A stretch of DNA of 64,000 nt. It comes from Polaribacter sejongensis (GTDB lineage: Bacteria; Bacteroidota; Bacteroidia; Flavobacteriales; Flavobacteriaceae). The notes below the pieces were generated by a model, which saw only the letters and a program-made list of their open reading frames with translations, searched no databases and was not told the origin of the DNA. Positions within the stretch are counted from its first letter, which is position 1. Each line of letters opens with the position of its first letter. The position numbers and the translations under genes were made by a program. The stretch covers positions 4,161,501-4,225,500 of the forward strand of contig NZ_CP150667.1 of NCBI RefSeq assembly GCF_038024065.1, in the 5' to 3' direction. Positions 63,539-64,000 of this stretch are shown in pieces.

Positions 63539-63769
63539 TTATTCAAAAGACGCTGGGTCGAATTGTATTCCAGTTTCATTATTTTCCAAAAGCCAACCTC
63601 GTGCATCTAATTCGTTAATTACTTCACTCAAACTCTCTTTTTTTGCGTTTGAGTCAACTTTAATAATATAATTCCATAAGTCAGTTTTCTTTAATTGAGA
63701 ATTACCATTTTGTGATTGATTTTTGGCATATTCCATTACTTTTTCAAGAAGTTCATTTGGTCCGAGCAT
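63539..63769 (-). CDS. Small helical protein upstream of the DUF6602-like gene
   Basis: 76 aa, acidic and helical (LLEKVMEYAKNQSQNGNSQL, KESLSEVINELDARGWLLEN), shaped like a small winged-helix or DNA-binding domain. First gene of its two-gene cassette. It may be a regulator or partner of the nuclease-like protein, but no family is recognised. Confidence 0.55.
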   Translation of the reverse strand: MLGPNELLEKVMEYAKNQSQNGNSQLKKTDLWNYIIKVDSNAKKESLSEVINELDARGWLLENNETGIQFDPASFE

Positions 63770-63832
63770 ATTCTATTTTTTTAAAATTCAAAAGTTTGAT
63801 TTTTCTACTAAAGTTCGTTTTTAGTAAATGTT

Positions 63833-63967
63833 GGGTAACGTTGTTGTGTTATGGAAAGTTGCGTTTAAAGTGAACGGCTATTTTCCGCAGGAAAATTGAT
63901 GTTCACAAAAAAGCAACTACTTTTGGTTAGGATAAAAATAAGCAATTTTTTATACACGGTGTTGGGC
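63833..63967 (-). other. attC-like site 47 (type 2)
   Basis: Same variant as sites 8, 9 and 36. The array continues past it, starting another family C cassette. Confidence 0.88.
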
Positions 63968-64000
63968 GTAGGTTATTTTATTTATCGATTTTTCTAAATT
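63968..64000 (-). repeat. Start of a fifth family C cassette, cut by window
   Basis: The last 33 bases match the left end of cassettes at 19072, 21183 and 51359 (AGGTTATTTTATTTATCG). Confidence 0.7.

Larger units (their letters stand above)
11488..64000 (-). mobile_element. Integron-type gene cassette array (runs off the right edge)
   Basis: 47 attC-like sites separate single or paired genes that nearly all lie on the minus strand. In cassette orientation a unit is: core GTT, gene start, gene stop, then its own attC ending at the next core. Copies of one cassette (for example 20392-21051, 45882-46541 and 55874-56533) share the attC on the left and the body, while the site on the right differs, which fixes the mobile unit. 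No integrase gene or attI is in view; from the polarity they should be to the right of 64000. The left end is a degenerate site next to a dead IS3. Large arrays of this kind are best known from Vibrio-type chromosomes. Confidence 0.85.

Noticed and set aside
11488..64000. Regular repeats with variable spacers taken as CRISPR
   Set aside because: Repeats are about 133 bp with long hairpins, spacers are 0.5-2 kb and hold genes, and no cas gene is present.
11488..64000. Repeats as MITEs or REP elements scattered between genes
   Set aside because: Every repeat faces the same way, spacing is one per gene or gene pair, and body-specific complementary ends plus co-travelling of site and body fit cassettes instead.

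Overview
The window reads as a low-GC chromosome of a marine-type flavobacterium (Bacteroidota). The evidence is a type IX secretion sorting domain, a TAnnTTTG-type promoter, the near absence of Shine-Dalgarno sequences, many short lipoproteins, and a uronate pathway fed by a TRAP transporter. The genus is not determinable from the sequence alone; Polaribacter/Tenacibaculum-like is my guess.

Region 1 (1-10.1 kb) is ordinary chromosome. It holds the end of an HpcH/HpaI aldolase gene, a T9SS-secreted protein, a LacI-type regulator, and a divergent operon for glucuronate use: UxaC (glucuronate to fructuronate), an SDR oxidoreductase (to mannonate), UxuA (to 2-keto-3-deoxygluconate) and DctP-DctQ-DctM. 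Two near-identical 12-bp palindromes bracket the operon promoter.

Region 2 (10.16-11.46 kb) is a decayed IS3-family element at the border.

Region 3 (11.49 kb to the right edge, continuing beyond it) is the exciting part: a large integron-type gene cassette array. I count 47 attC-like sites of about 133-136 bp, each an imperfect hairpin bounded by AAC...GTT core bases. They are regularly interleaved with one- or two-gene cassettes, nearly all on the minus strand, with start codons usually 10-30 nt from one core and stop codons within a few nt of the next site. Within each cassette the bases after one core are complementary to the bases before the next core, over about 6-10 nt that are private to that cassette. 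Repeated cassettes always keep the same site on their left (3' for the genes), while the site on their right changes. This is what excision and reintegration of circles with a single attC predicts. The sites fall into five stem types: type 1 (tataagctt), type 2 (gtgtattgaaag or gtgttatggaaag), type 3 (tttgtatgg...acaagg), type 4 (tatatggtttg), type 5 (gtatggttag or gtatgattag). No integrase is in the window; with this polarity it should lie to the right.

Cargo: two Fic proteins with their own operator arrays, three HEPN-motif proteins, three PD-(D/E)XK-like nuclease proteins, a RES toxin-like protein, a DUF2971 protein, CdiI-like immunity, many lipoproteins and small membrane proteins, and a tRNA-like sequence. 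Thirteen complete cassettes (plus a fourteenth cut by the edge) have no credible gene and carry T-rich sequence, some as about 94-bp tandem repeats.

Insertion sequences have colonised the array. Five identical IS3-family copies sit at exactly the same point of five different type 4 attC hairpins. Two IS1595-family copies each split a small membrane-protein gene, and both original genes can be reconstructed.
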